Positions 8,436 to 16,830 of a DNA stretch of 64,000 nt are shown here, piece by piece; position 1 is the stretch's first letter; each line of letters starts with the position of its first letter. Source of the DNA: an uncultured Lactobacillus sp. (GTDB lineage Bacteria; Bacillota; Bacilli; Lactobacillales; Lactobacillaceae); the NCBI GenBank assembly GCA_937874695.1, contig CALNAJ010000027.1, forward strand, positions 124,001 through 188,000. Direction: 5' to 3'. The notes under the pieces are model-generated. The model had not been told where the DNA came from. It made no database searches and worked only from the letters and a program-made list of their open reading frames with translations. The translations under genes and the position numbers were made by a program.

Positions 8436-9791
8436 ATGAAGTATTTTGGAACTGATGGCGTCCGGGGTGTCGCTAACCAAGAATTAACCCCAGAGTTGGC
8501 CTTTAAAGTTGGCCGGTATGGTGGTTACGTTTTGACGCAACACGCTGATAGCGAAAATAAGCATCCACAAGTCTTAGTGGCTCGTGACACGCGGATCTCG
8601 GGGCAATTGCTGGAAAATGCATTGGTTTCCGGTCTCCTGTCAGTCGGAATCGAAGTTCTGCGGTTAGGTGTCATTTCAACGCCAGCCGTTGCTTACTTAG
8701 TACGGACGCAAGGTGCCGCAGCCGGGGTCATGATCACGGCTTCCCACAACCCCGTTGAATACAACGGAATCAAGTACTTTGGAAGCGATGGTTACAAGCT
8801 GTCCGATGAAATGGAAGAAGAAATCGAAGCCTTGTTGGATGCCCCTAGCGATGACCAACCACGCCCAGCAACGGATGGTTTGGGTACGGTCGAGGACTAC
8901 TCTGAAGGTAGCCAAAAGTATATTCAATTCTTGGAACAAACGATTGCTGACGACCTGGAAGGCCTGCACATCGCCGTGGACTCCGCTAACGGGGCTACGA
9001 GTGGCTTGGTTTCTCGGTTATACGCCGATCTGAACCTGGATTTTGACACGATTGCGACAACGCCTAATGGTCTGAACATCAACGACCAGGTCGGCTCAAC
9101 GCACCCAGAACAATTACAAAAGTTCGTCGTTGAAAAGGGTGCCCAAATTGGGTTGGCCTTTGATGGCGACGGTGACCGCTGCATTGCGGTTGATGAAAAA
9201 GGAAATATCGTTGATGGCGATAAGATTATGTATATCTGTGGCAAGTACATGGCTGAACACGGCCGCCTGAAGAAGGATACGATCGTCACGACTGTGATGA
9301 GTAACCTGGGGATGTACAAGGCCATGGAAGCCCACAACTTGAAGTCAGTCAAGACGAAGGTTGGGGACCGTTACGTGGTTGAAGAAATGCGGAAATCTGG
9401 GTATAACCTGGGTGGCGAACAGTCTGGTCACGTGGTGTTCTTAGACTTCAACACGACCGGGGATGGCCTGTTGACCAGTCTACAACTGCTCCACATCTTA
9501 AAGGTGACTGGCAAGAAGCTGTCTGAATTGGCAGCCGACGTCACGACTTACCCACAAAAGTTGGTTAACATTAAAGTAGCCGACAAGCAAGCCGCTCAAG
9601 AAAACCCTAAGGTCCAAGATATCATTGCCACCGTTGAAAAAGAAATGAACGGTGACGGTCGGGTCTTGGTACGGCCTTCCGGGACTGAACCCTTGCTGCG
9701 GGTAATGGCAGAAGCACCAACTGAAGAGGCAGTGGCGGGCTACGTCGATCGTATCGCCGATGTCGTCCGCGCCGAAGTCGGCGTGGAATAA
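8436..9791 (+). CDS. glmM: Phosphoglucosamine mutase
   Basis: GlmM converts glucosamine-6-phosphate to glucosamine-1-phosphate, feeding UDP-GlcNAc and so the cell wall. The four expected motifs are present: the phosphoserine loop TASHNP with S103, the metal loop DGDGDRC, the sugar loop GEQSGH, and the phosphate-binding RPSGTEP near the C terminus. The start at 8436 gives the conserved MKYFGTDGVRG terminus and follows a GAGG site; an in-frame ATG 15 bases upstream is not expected. It is the third gene of the cdaA operon and supplies the step directly after GlmS. Confidence 0.97.
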   Translation: MKYFGTDGVRGVANQELTPELAFKVGRYGGYVLTQHADSENKHPQVLVARDTRISGQLLENALVSGLLSVGIEVLRLGVISTPAVAYLVRTQGAAAGVMITASHNPVEYNGIKYFGSDGYKLSDEMEEEIEALLDAPSDDQPRPATDGLGTVEDYSEGSQKYIQFLEQTIADDLEGLHIAVDSANGATSGLVSRLYADLNLDFDTIATTPNGLNINDQVGSTHPEQLQKFVVEKGAQIGLAFDGDGDRCIAVDEKGNIVDGDKIMYICGKYMAEHGRLKKDTIVTTVMSNLGMYKAMEAHNLKSVKTKVGDRYVVEEMRKSGYNLGGEQSGHVVFLDFNTTGDGLLTSLQLLHILKVTGKKLSELAADVTTYPQKLVNIKVADKQAAQENPKVQDIIATVEKEMNGDGRVLVRPSGTEPLLRVMAEAPTEEAVAGYVDRIADVVRAEVGVE

Positions 9792-9829
9792 GTCATTACG
9801 GACTTCTGATTAGAAATCGGACGGGGCTG

Positions 9830-10015
9830 GGTCGCCTTGACGGCCAGAGATTCCGTCGGCTATGGGGAACGCCGTCAGCCAGAGAGCGGTCTGACGGCTC
9901 ACCTTGAAGCCACGAAAATCGCGTGTCTCCAAGATGTCCCATGGGGTAGGCTGCCAAGAAACGCCAGCCAACGCCATCGACACAGCCGACTCCATCTCTG
10001 GCCGCCTGCGGCTAC
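9830..10015 (-). repeat. Family A structured repeat, copy A2
   Basis: GGCCAGAGAT at 9842-9851 pairs with ATCTCTGGCC at 9994-10003. Read on the minus strand the third hairpin is CCGTCAG / CTGACGG with loop ACCGCTCTCTGG, and the apical hairpin has loop GTTTCTT, identical to that of copy A6. It lies between glmM and glmS, opposite to their direction, next to the plus-strand partial copy A5. Confidence 0.78.
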
Positions 10016-10059
10016 GTCTGGTTTTTAATGGCGTCTGTTGTGAGTCATTCCACACGGGT

Positions 10060-10195
10060 TTGACGGTAGTGGTTTAAACGCTCCTTGAGAGGTTCAAAGC
10101 TCAGTTGGAAGACCGCTCTGTGGCTTCCGACGTCCGCCCAGGCGTCCCGGATTATTTTCGCCACCCGGCAAGGCGTCCTAGAAGCACAACCTAAA
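10060..10195 (+). repeat. Family A structured repeat, partial copy A5
   Basis: The third hairpin is complete: TTGGAAG at 10105-10111 pairs with CTTCCGA at 10124-10130 around the conserved loop ACCGCTCTGTGG. The downstream family tail (GTCC, then CGCCACCCGGCAAGGCG) is also present. The apical hairpin is missing or decayed. It points toward glmS and forms an inverted pair with copy A2. Confidence 0.65.
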
Positions 10196-10222
10196 AATTT
10201 AAATTGTAAAACCAGTTGAAAG

Positions 10223-10257
10223 AGGGCACCTTGCCGCGTTGGCAGGGCGCCCTTTTT
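10223..10257 (+). terminator. Terminator upstream of glmS
   Basis: AGGGCACCTTGCC and GGCAGGGCGCCCT form a strong stem with a five-base loop and a T5 tract. It insulates glmS from the repeat region and from the cdaA operon. Confidence 0.85.
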
Positions 10258-10307
10258 CAGAAAATCGGAATATAAATATTATGATAGACCAGTTTTGAGT
10301 TTTTTAA

Positions 10308-10336
10308 TTGACAACCCCTAAGAAACACTGTAAAGT
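10308..10336 (+). promoter_or_regulatory. glmS promoter
   Basis: A perfect TTGACA (10308-10313), 17-base spacer and TAAAGT (10331-10336). The 5' leader to glmS is about 125 bases. I looked for a glmS ribozyme core in it and did not find one. Confidence 0.7.
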
Positions 10337-10370
10337 ATAGTCATTCAGAAATGTTTTTCAAGACGTTTCA

Positions 10371-10386
10371 GTCTATACCAATTTTA
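10371..10386 (+). promoter_or_regulatory. NagR-like operator in the glmS leader
   Basis: GTCTATACCAATTTTA is the reverse complement of an AATTGGTATAGAC site, the form recognised by GntR-family NagR regulators of amino-sugar genes. The nagB promoter carries the same site, which supports shared control of synthesis and breakdown of glucosamine-6-phosphate. Confidence 0.7.
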
Positions 10387-10468
10387 AAGAAAACAGATAC
10401 ATTTCTCAATTAAATTAACCGACCCTCCCAACGTTCTGGGACTGGCGTCGAGAAAAGGAAGACAACTT

Positions 10469-12286
10469 ATGTGTGGAATTGTTGGTGTTACTGGTAATGA
10501 CAATGCCGTTAAAATCTTATTGAACGGACTACAGAAGCTGGAATACCGGGGTTACGATTCAGCCGGTATTTACGTAAACGATCAGAAGGGTGAGGACTAC
10601 TTGGTTAAGACCAAGGGCCGGATCTCCGAGTTGCGGTCTAAAGTGACCCCTGACGTTCACGGGTCAACCGGTATCGGTCATACGCGTTGGGCTACGCATG
10701 GGGTAGTTAGCGTGGACAACGCTCACCCACATTTCTCCAACGATGACCGTTTCTACTTGGTCCACAACGGTGTGATCGACAACTTCCAAGACTTGAAGGC
10801 TAAGTACTTGAGCGATGTTCCTTTCAAGAGCCAAACGGATACTGAAGTTGTTGTCCAATTGATCGACAAGTTTGCCGTTGAAGACAACTTGGATGCTAAG
10901 TCTGCCTTTCTGAAGACGTTGAGCCTGTTAAAGGGTTCATCATACGCCTTCTTAATGATGGACCGCGAACAACCAGACACGTTATTCGTTGCTAAGAACA
11001 AGAGCCCACTATTGATTGGTGTCGGCGATGGCTTTAACGTGGTCTGCTCCGACGCCTTAGCCATGTTGACGGAAACGCATGACTTCTTGGAATTGATGGA
11101 TGGTGAAGTTGTGACCATCACCCCAGGCAAGGTTGCTATTCAAGACGCCGAAGGCAATCCCGTTGAACGGAAGCCATTCCACGTTGACATGAACGCTGAC
11201 GAAGCTGACAAGGGGACTTACCCATTCTACATGTTGAAGGAAGTTGACGAACAACCTAACGTTATGCGTAAGTTGGCTCAGACTTACCTGTCAGAACATG
11301 GTGTGCCTCAGATCGATGACAAGTTGATCAAGGCTATGCAAGCAGCTGACCGTCTGTACATCGTGGGTGCTGGGACTAGTTACCACGCTGGTTTGGTTGG
11401 GAAGCGGCTCTTCGAAAAGTTGGCACACATTCCAACGGAAGTTCACGTTTCTTCTGAATTTGCCTACGAACAACCTATGCTGTCCGAGAAGCCATTCTTT
11501 ATCTTCCTGACGCAATCCGGTGAAACGGCCGACAGTCGTGAAGTTCTGGTCAACGTTAACGACGCTGGCTACCCAAGCTTGACGATTACCAACGTTCAGA
11601 ACTCCACGTTATCGCGTGAAGCAACCTATACGTTGTTACTCCATGCCGGTCCAGAAATTGCCGTGGCTTCAACCAAGGCCTACACCGCCCAAATCGCGTT
11701 GGAAGCTATCTTGGCTAAGGCCCTTGGCGAAGTTACGGGCCAAATCGTGGCGCAGGACTTCAACATTCGCCAACAACTTGGTTTGGTCGCTACTGGGATG
11801 CAAGCCATCGTGGACGAAAAGGACACGTTGGAAAAGATTGCCAACGACTACCTGATGCAGTCTAACCGAGCCTTCTACATTGGCCGGGGGATCGACCACG
11901 CGGTTTCTCTGGAAGCTGCCTTGAAGTTGAAGGAAATCTCTTACGTCCAAGCTGAAGGGTTTGCTTCCGGTGAATTGAAGCATGGGACTATTGCTTTGAT
12001 TGAAAAGGACACGCCAGTTATCGGCTTCATTACGCAAGCCAAGACGGCCGGCCTGACGCGGAGCAACCTGCAAGAAACCATGGCTCGTGGCGCCAAGACC
12101 TTGACCATCGTGCGTGAAGGCCTTGCTATTGACGGCGACGACTTGATCTTGCCAGACGTTGACGAAATGTTAATGCCATTACTGAGTGTTGTGCCAGCCC
12201 AACTGTTGGCTTACTACACCAGCTTGAACAAGGGTCTCGACGTGGACAAGCCACGGAACTTGGCTAAGAGTGTTACCGTCGAATAA
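10469..12286 (+). CDS. glmS: Glutamine-fructose-6-phosphate aminotransferase
   Basis: GlmS makes glucosamine-6-phosphate from fructose-6-phosphate and glutamine, the entry to amino-sugar and wall synthesis. The mature N-terminal nucleophile is Cys2 of MCGIVGVTG, heading a glutaminase domain of about 240 residues. Two SIS sugar-isomerase domains follow, with GAGTSYHAG and LTQSGETADS marking the first. The C terminus ends in DKPRNLAKSVTVE, the usual active-site tail. Length (605) is standard. It has its own promoter with a NagR-like operator and its own terminator. Confidence 0.98.
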   Translation: MCGIVGVTGNDNAVKILLNGLQKLEYRGYDSAGIYVNDQKGEDYLVKTKGRISELRSKVTPDVHGSTGIGHTRWATHGVVSVDNAHPHFSNDDRFYLVHNGVIDNFQDLKAKYLSDVPFKSQTDTEVVVQLIDKFAVEDNLDAKSAFLKTLSLLKGSSYAFLMMDREQPDTLFVAKNKSPLLIGVGDGFNVVCSDALAMLTETHDFLELMDGEVVTITPGKVAIQDAEGNPVERKPFHVDMNADEADKGTYPFYMLKEVDEQPNVMRKLAQTYLSEHGVPQIDDKLIKAMQAADRLYIVGAGTSYHAGLVGKRLFEKLAHIPTEVHVSSEFAYEQPMLSEKPFFIFLTQSGETADSREVLVNVNDAGYPSLTITNVQNSTLSREATYTLLLHAGPEIAVASTKAYTAQIALEAILAKALGEVTGQIVAQDFNIRQQLGLVATGMQAIVDEKDTLEKIANDYLMQSNRAFYIGRGIDHAVSLEAALKLKEISYVQAEGFASGELKHGTIALIEKDTPVIGFITQAKTAGLTRSNLQETMARGAKTLTIVREGLAIDGDDLILPDVDEMLMPLLSVVPAQLLAYYTSLNKGLDVDKPRNLAKSVTVE

Positions 12287-12310
12287 GGGTAACCATTAAA
12301 TTTTAAATAC

Positions 12311-12349
12311 TTCGAGAGGAATCCTGCTGGCGTGGGATTCCTCTTTTTA
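12311..12349 (+). terminator. glmS terminator
   Basis: GAGAGGAATCC and GGGATTCCTC form an 10-bp-class stem followed by TTTTT, 25 bases after the glmS stop codon. Confidence 0.88.
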
Positions 12350-12389
12350 TTTTGGCACGCAGTTCCGGCTGGTTTAGAAAGCATTTCTC

Positions 12390-12418
12390 TTGCGTAATGC
12401 AAGCTTTCGTTGTATAGT
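12390..12418 (+). promoter_or_regulatory. Promoter of the 41-codon gene
   Basis: TTGCGT, a 17-base spacer and TATAGT lie 35 bases before the small gene, whose ribosome site AACGAGGTG is well placed. Confidence 0.6.
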
Positions 12419-12452
12419 ACATTCATGAAAACTTTGAGAAAACGAGGTGAAA

Positions 12453-12578
12453 ATGATGAAGTATACGAAACGAGTCGATGCTCATAAAAACCAGAAACAA
12501 CGGGATGCGACGTTTGACAAATTCAAGAAACAACAAAATGCGTTAAGCGCCAACCGACGGGGTGTACGTCGGAAATAG
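12453..12578 (+). CDS. Small basic protein of 41 residues, unknown function
   Basis: The frame starts at tandem ATG codons after a GAGGTG ribosome site and encodes a highly basic, probably helical peptide rich in K, R and Q that ends in RRGVRRK. It has its own promoter, ribosome site and terminator, which is strong evidence that it is expressed. No membrane segment or known motif is visible. A nucleic-acid-binding or ribosome-associated role would suit the charge, but that is only a guess. Confidence 0.7.
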   Translation: MMKYTKRVDAHKNQKQRDATFDKFKKQQNALSANRRGVRRK

Positions 12579-12616
12579 GGTGGTCACTGTTAAGAGCAGT
12601 GGACATCCTTTTTTGT
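12577..12616 (+). terminator. Terminator of the 41-codon gene
   Basis: GTGGTCACTG / CAGTGGACAT stem with a short loop and a T6 run starts at the stop codon of the small gene. Confidence 0.8.
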
Positions 12617-12745
12617 TGGGCAAGTGGACGAATGAGTGGTGTAGCTTTCCGGATTGATAGTAGTTTACCAGGTTATTACATAATGGGATGTTTCATAGAT
12701 TTATGGCCAGTTTTCAAAAAAAGTTGGAAAAGATGAGCATTTTAC

Positions 12746-12774
12746 TTGAAAAATTGGTATAGAGCATTTATAAT
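12746..12774 (+). promoter_or_regulatory. nagB promoter with NagR-like operator in the spacer
   Basis: TTGAAA (12746-12751), a 17-base spacer and TATAAT (12769-12774). The spacer is filled by AATTGGTATAGAGCATT (12752-12768), the same half-site as upstream of glmS. Binding there would block RNA polymerase, as expected for repression without amino sugars. Confidence 0.75.
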
Positions 12775-12809
12775 TGGGCTATACCATTAGGAGAGGGAGA
12801 CTGAATGAA

Positions 12810-13532
12810 ATGAAGCAATTAACAAACATGAATGTCCAAATCGTCAGTGACAAGTTGGCCGGGGGCCAGGCTGGATTTAACGTATTCCAACAAGCCATCG
12901 CCAACGGTGCCAAGGTTTTAGGCCTGGCAACTGGGAGTACGCCCGTAACGATCTATGAACAACTTGTGGCGAGTGACCTGGACTTCAGCCAGTTAACGTC
13001 CGTCAATCTTGACGAATACGTGGGGTTGAATGCGGATCATCCGCAAAGCTACCATTACTTCATGCAACATCATTTATTTAACCAAAAGCCGTTTGCCAAT
13101 TCTTACGTGCCAGATGGGTCTAATCTGGACGCAACGGCAGCAACTCACGAATACGATCAAATCATTGCAGAAAATCCAATTGACTTACAATTACTCGGTC
13201 TGGGTCAAAATGGCCACATCGGTTTCAACGAACCAGGGACTGATCCCAAGTCAACGACGCACAAGGTCGCGCTGACGTCTTCAACGATTGCTGCCAATGC
13301 GCGGTTCTTCGATGACGCTGACGAAGTGCCGCGTTACGCCTACTCTATGGGCATTGGTTCCATCTTACAGGCCAAGCAAATCCTGATTGTGGCTTACGGT
13401 GAAGCCAAGGCTGCCGCAGTTGCTGCCATGATTCAAGGCCCTGTAACGCCCGACGTTCCAGCTAGTTACTTGCAGACGCATCCAAACGTTCACGTGATTT
13501 TGGATGAAGCAGCTGCCAGTCAACTGCACTAA
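12810..13532 (+). CDS. nagB: Glucosamine-6-phosphate deaminase
   Basis: NagB converts glucosamine-6-phosphate to fructose-6-phosphate and ammonia, the reverse direction of GlmS, allowing growth on amino sugars. The 240-residue protein carries GLATGSTPV, the catalytic region NLDEYVGL with its aspartate and LGLGQNGHIGFNEPG with the active-site histidine. The start at 12810 follows an AGGAGAGGG site; an earlier in-frame ATG at 12774 overlaps the -10 box and is rejected. The operator in its promoter ties it to glmS. Confidence 0.96.
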   Translation: MKQLTNMNVQIVSDKLAGGQAGFNVFQQAIANGAKVLGLATGSTPVTIYEQLVASDLDFSQLTSVNLDEYVGLNADHPQSYHYFMQHHLFNQKPFANSYVPDGSNLDATAATHEYDQIIAENPIDLQLLGLGQNGHIGFNEPGTDPKSTTHKVALTSSTIAANARFFDDADEVPRYAYSMGIGSILQAKQILIVAYGEAKAAAVAAMIQGPVTPDVPASYLQTHPNVHVILDEAAASQLH

Positions 13533-13635
13533 CCAACTTGGAATTACACCCAAATCTTATCAATTTTTCTTTAAGCACCTCCGCAAGTTATGTTATTCTT
13601 AACTTGGAAGCGATTTTAAGGGGGAAATTGGTAAG

Positions 13636-15057
13636 ATGAAGCGAACTAAGAAATGGCTATTGGCCGCACTTGTGGTGGGTGTGGGCCTGAGTAGCATTGG
13701 AGGAACGGGTCATGCGGCGACCACGAATCCTCAAGGTTTTATCACCCAGTTGAAGAGTCCAGTAGTGTCTGTAGCTAACCAATACAAACTCTATCCATCC
13801 GTTATGATGGCTCAGGCGGCCTTAGAGAGCGCCTGGGGAACCAGTGACCTGACAACCCAGGCCAATAACTATTTTGGCGTTAAAGGAAGCTATAACGGCC
13901 AATCTGTCAGTATGAAGACGGCCGAGTATGATGCTAATGGTCAAATGTATTATACGAAGGCTAACTTTCGTAAATATCCGAGCGCCAAGGCATCGATGAC
14001 CGATAATGCACAGCTTTTACGAAATGGGACCAGCTATAATCCAACAATCTATAGTGGTACTTGGCGTGAAAATGCGTCAACATATTCAGCTGCGGCTAAC
14101 GCGCTGACAGGTGTTTACGCCACGTCGCAGACGTATGGTGCCAGCTTGATCAAGATTATTGGCCAATACAGCCTGGATACGCTGTTAGATGGTAGCACGG
14201 GCAGTTCTGGTGATTCGGGTTCCAGCACGACAAAACCCACGACGCCTGCAGTCACTTACGCCAAGGCCAAGTACTATGGTGCCAGCGGAAATCAAACGGC
14301 GCGATTGAGTAGCAAGCATACGAGTTATGTGCTGTACAATCACGTGAAGGGGACACGCGCAAACATTACCAAGACCTCGTGGAATAAGCTAAATGACTAC
14401 ACGGGTCAACAGACTTATCTGGATATGCGGGCAGTCAAAACCGATCCGAAGTCGGGTAAGAAGACAACCTGGTACCGGGTTCGTTTCTCCAGCAAGAGTA
14501 CCGCCAAAAAGTATTGGCTCTACACGGAGGGACTAACGTTGCCAACCGTGAAATATACCAAAGGACTGGCAACGGTCAAAGTGAATAGTGGGATGAGTGG
14601 TAGTTACTATAACCACGTCTTCAATTCGCCTTACCTCGCTAAGGCGATGGGGTCTCTCAAAAAGTTAACGGCAAAATCATACACGGCGGACAACCAAGCG
14701 GTGCGGACGCAGGACGACTATAAGACGACCTGGTACCGCATCAAGGTTGGATCTAAGAAATATTGGATTGCTTCGACTGAAGCCGCGGCAAGTCCCCAGT
14801 ACGATTACGTGGTTTATACTAAGATGAGCGGCACTAAGAAGCTCAGCAGCAAATACAGCAAATATACCCTCTACAATCATATTAAAAAGACCCATTTTGA
14901 CCAAAAAACGTCAAAATGGCCGAGTGGTAGCAAGAAGGGAATCAAAGTCACGGTGGATTCAAAGGGCGTTAAAACGGCCTATAAGACAACCTGGTATCGG
15001 ATTCAGTTCAGCGGCAATAAAACCAAGTACTGGGTCGATGCCCATGCACTACAATAA
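13636..15057 (+). CDS. Secreted GH73-type N-acetylglucosaminidase with SH3-like C-terminal repeats
   Basis: A signal peptide of about 27 residues (cleavage after GTGHA) is followed by a GH73 / Flg_J-type domain at about residues 32-185, recognised by YPSVMMAQAALESAWGTS with the catalytic Glu and by NNYFGVKG. Such enzymes cut the glycan strand of peptidoglycan. After a Ser/Gly/Thr linker come three repeats of about 85 residues sharing TTWYR, YWL/YWI and YNH motifs, resembling the GW/SH3-like wall-binding modules of lactobacillus autolysins. It is a single-gene unit with its own terminator, and is probably involved in cell separation. Confidence 0.88.
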   Translation: MKRTKKWLLAALVVGVGLSSIGGTGHAATTNPQGFITQLKSPVVSVANQYKLYPSVMMAQAALESAWGTSDLTTQANNYFGVKGSYNGQSVSMKTAEYDANGQMYYTKANFRKYPSAKASMTDNAQLLRNGTSYNPTIYSGTWRENASTYSAAANALTGVYATSQTYGASLIKIIGQYSLDTLLDGSTGSSGDSGSSTTKPTTPAVTYAKAKYYGASGNQTARLSSKHTSYVLYNHVKGTRANITKTSWNKLNDYTGQQTYLDMRAVKTDPKSGKKTTWYRVRFSSKSTAKKYWLYTEGLTLPTVKYTKGLATVKVNSGMSGSYYNHVFNSPYLAKAMGSLKKLTAKSYTADNQAVRTQDDYKTTWYRIKVGSKKYWIASTEAAASPQYDYVVYTKMSGTKKLSSKYSKYTLYNHIKKTHFDQKTSKWPSGSKKGIKVTVDSKGVKTAYKTTWYRIQFSGNKTKYWVDAHALQ

Positions 15058-15064
15058 TAATTAG

Positions 15065-15096
15065 GAGAGGGTCGCGGTTTATGCGCGACTCTTTTC
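15065..15096 (+). terminator. Terminator after the glucosaminidase gene
   Basis: AGAGGGTCGCG and CGCGACTCTTTT pair around a GTTTATG loop, nine bases after the stop codon. Confidence 0.85.
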
Positions 15097-15310
15097 ATTT
15101 GGCCAATCCAATTTTGATTGTGTCGGGCAGATTAGCCTGCTATCCTTGTCGCAGGTAAAATAGGTAACTGTGGGCTATAAGAAATTTGTAAGGCCAACGA
15201 GAAATTACCCACAGACACTAGTTTTTTGGTATAATACACAAGACTGAGCTCGCGAGTTGTTGGCGAGCCTTACTAGAAAACGTTAATAACTGAGTTAGGA
15301 AGTTTAATTC

Positions 15311-16393
15311 ATGGATAATTCTTACAAAATTAAGGTCCAAAATGTCACGAAGGAATATGACCTCTACAAGAGTCAAGCTGAAAAATTGCGGTCATTCTTT
15401 TCTCTGAGAGGAGCAAAGGTGCCACACTTCTGGTCACTGATGGGCATTTCACTGGAGGTCAAGTCTGGTGAAACACTGGGATTGATCGGGGTCAACGGGT
15501 CTGGAAAGTCCACGTTGTCTAACATCATCTCCGGAATCATTCCCCAAACAACTGGGGTCGTTGATGTTCGCGGCGATACCTCGATCATTGCTATTGGTGC
15601 TGGTCTGCGGGGGAACCTGACGGGATTGGAAAACATCCGGCTGAAGGCGCTCATGCAAGGGTTAACGAATCCCGAAATCGATGCTTTGATGGACGATATC
15701 GTCGGTTTCGCCGACATCGGCGATTTCTTATACCAACCCGTTAAGAGCTATTCCTCTGGGATGAAGTCACGGCTGGGCTTCTCCATCGCCGTGCACGTTA
15801 ACCCAGACATCCTGATCATTGATGAAGCATTGTCCGTTGGGGATGATACCTTCTATCAAAAGTGTGTGGACAAGATTGCTGAGTTCAAGGATGAAGGCAA
15901 GACCATCGTCTTTGTCAGTCATTCTTTGAAGCAAGTTGAGATTCTTTGCGACCGGGTGGCTTGGATTCACTATGGAACGCTGAAGGAAATTGGTGCTACG
16001 GCGGATGTGGTTAAGCATTATCGGGCATTCACTAAGTGGTTCAAGGGTCAAACGAAGAAGGAAAAGAAGCATTTCCAACGTCAAATGAAGGAAAACCAAA
16101 AGTCCTTCGATATTGATGCCTACCAGAAACAGGTCACGGATGAACTACAGGCGGCGGAACCAAATGCCACCAACGTTGCGGCCAAGGTCAAGAAGGACTT
16201 TTATGGTTCTGTGATCAGTGAAAAGATGGGCTGGGGTACGCGAATCTTAACGTTTGCGGTAGCCATCGTCTTCGTTCTGACGTGTCTCGTCAACATCTCC
16301 GGCCATTCAGTAGGGGATGTCATGCAACACCCAGGTAATCTGGTTCATCCAGAAACGGTTCTCCACGATACGGATGCTGGGAATCCTAAATAA
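15311..16393 (+). CDS. tagH: Teichoic-acid ABC exporter ATPase, TagH-like
   Basis: The first 240 residues form an ABC ATPase: Walker A GVNGSGKST, signature YSSGMKSRLGFS, Walker B ILIIDEALSVGDD and the switch histidine in VFVSHS. The N-terminal KSQAEKLRSFFSL stretch and the Ser-Gly-Met-Lys signature are typical of exporters of wall teichoic acid and O-antigen. A basic linker and one membrane segment near residues 305-325 follow, as in TagH proteins. The partner permease TagG is not next to it, so the exporter is split in this genome or TagG lies elsewhere. Confidence 0.85.
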   Translation: MDNSYKIKVQNVTKEYDLYKSQAEKLRSFFSLRGAKVPHFWSLMGISLEVKSGETLGLIGVNGSGKSTLSNIISGIIPQTTGVVDVRGDTSIIAIGAGLRGNLTGLENIRLKALMQGLTNPEIDALMDDIVGFADIGDFLYQPVKSYSSGMKSRLGFSIAVHVNPDILIIDEALSVGDDTFYQKCVDKIAEFKDEGKTIVFVSHSLKQVEILCDRVAWIHYGTLKEIGATADVVKHYRAFTKWFKGQTKKEKKHFQRQMKENQKSFDIDAYQKQVTDELQAAEPNATNVAAKVKKDFYGSVISEKMGWGTRILTFAVAIVFVLTCLVNISGHSVGDVMQHPGNLVHPETVLHDTDAGNPK

Positions 16394-16532
16394 AAATTAG
16401 AAAACTATGATAAAATGGATAGATTTTTTTCATTTTTCATGGTATCTTTAACTTACCATTTATTTACCCCTTTATTTAATTTCCCAATGAATTGAATAGA
16501 GGTTTATCTCTCATTTGGTGAAGACTAAATGG

Positions 16533-16566
16533 CGGAGCACGGTCGGCAGCGACGGTGCTCTTTTTG
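16533..16566 (+). terminator. Terminator after tagH
   Basis: GGAGCACGGTCG and CGACGGTGCTC form a stem with a GCAG loop and a T5 run, 140 bases after the stop codon. Confidence 0.85.
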
Positions 16567-16572
16567 TGTATA

Positions 16573-16735
16573 AGAGAGTGAAGCAAGGCGCTTAGGTTCT
16601 GAGCATTAGGGAGCTAAGGGATTCTGTTCAACCTTGTCGGACAGGAGTCCTTAGCTTTCTAAGCGGAAGAACCTGCCTTGCGGAACTCGTTTCAGAAGAC
16701 GCATATTTCCGGATATTAGGGCGAGAGAAAATCTA
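16573..16735 (+). repeat. Family B structured repeat, copy B2
   Basis: GCAAGGC-(GCTT)-AGGTTCT at 16583-16600 pairs with AGAACCTGCCTTGC at 16668-16681, with the same 4-base bulge as in B1 but different paired bases. The inner stem begins GAGCATTAG and the 3' box reads AACTCGTTTCAG. Confidence 0.75.
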
Positions 16736-16762
16736 ACTCACTAAACCAACACAAAAATTAAA

Positions 16763-16830
16763 AGCTATGCCGGACAGGAGTCTCTTATTTTTCTAAGCGC
16801 AGGGACCTGCCTTGGCGAACGCGTTTCAAT
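16763..16830 (+). repeat. Family B structured repeat, partial copy B3
   Basis: Only the 3' half is present: the inner arm TGCCGGACAGGAGTCTC (also seen in B1), then TCTAAGCGCAGGGACCTGCC and the conserved box GAACGCGTTTCAA. The 5' half is missing, which suggests recombination between copies. Confidence 0.6.

Noticed and set aside
9837..10055. Overlapping frames of 63 and 81 codons between glmM and glmS
   Set aside because: They lie within the family A repeat and reflect its GC-rich stems; there is no ribosome site.
10337..10468. glmS ribozyme in the glmS leader
   Set aside because: The leader lacks the conserved cleavage core and pseudoknot sequences; a NagR-like operator is found instead.
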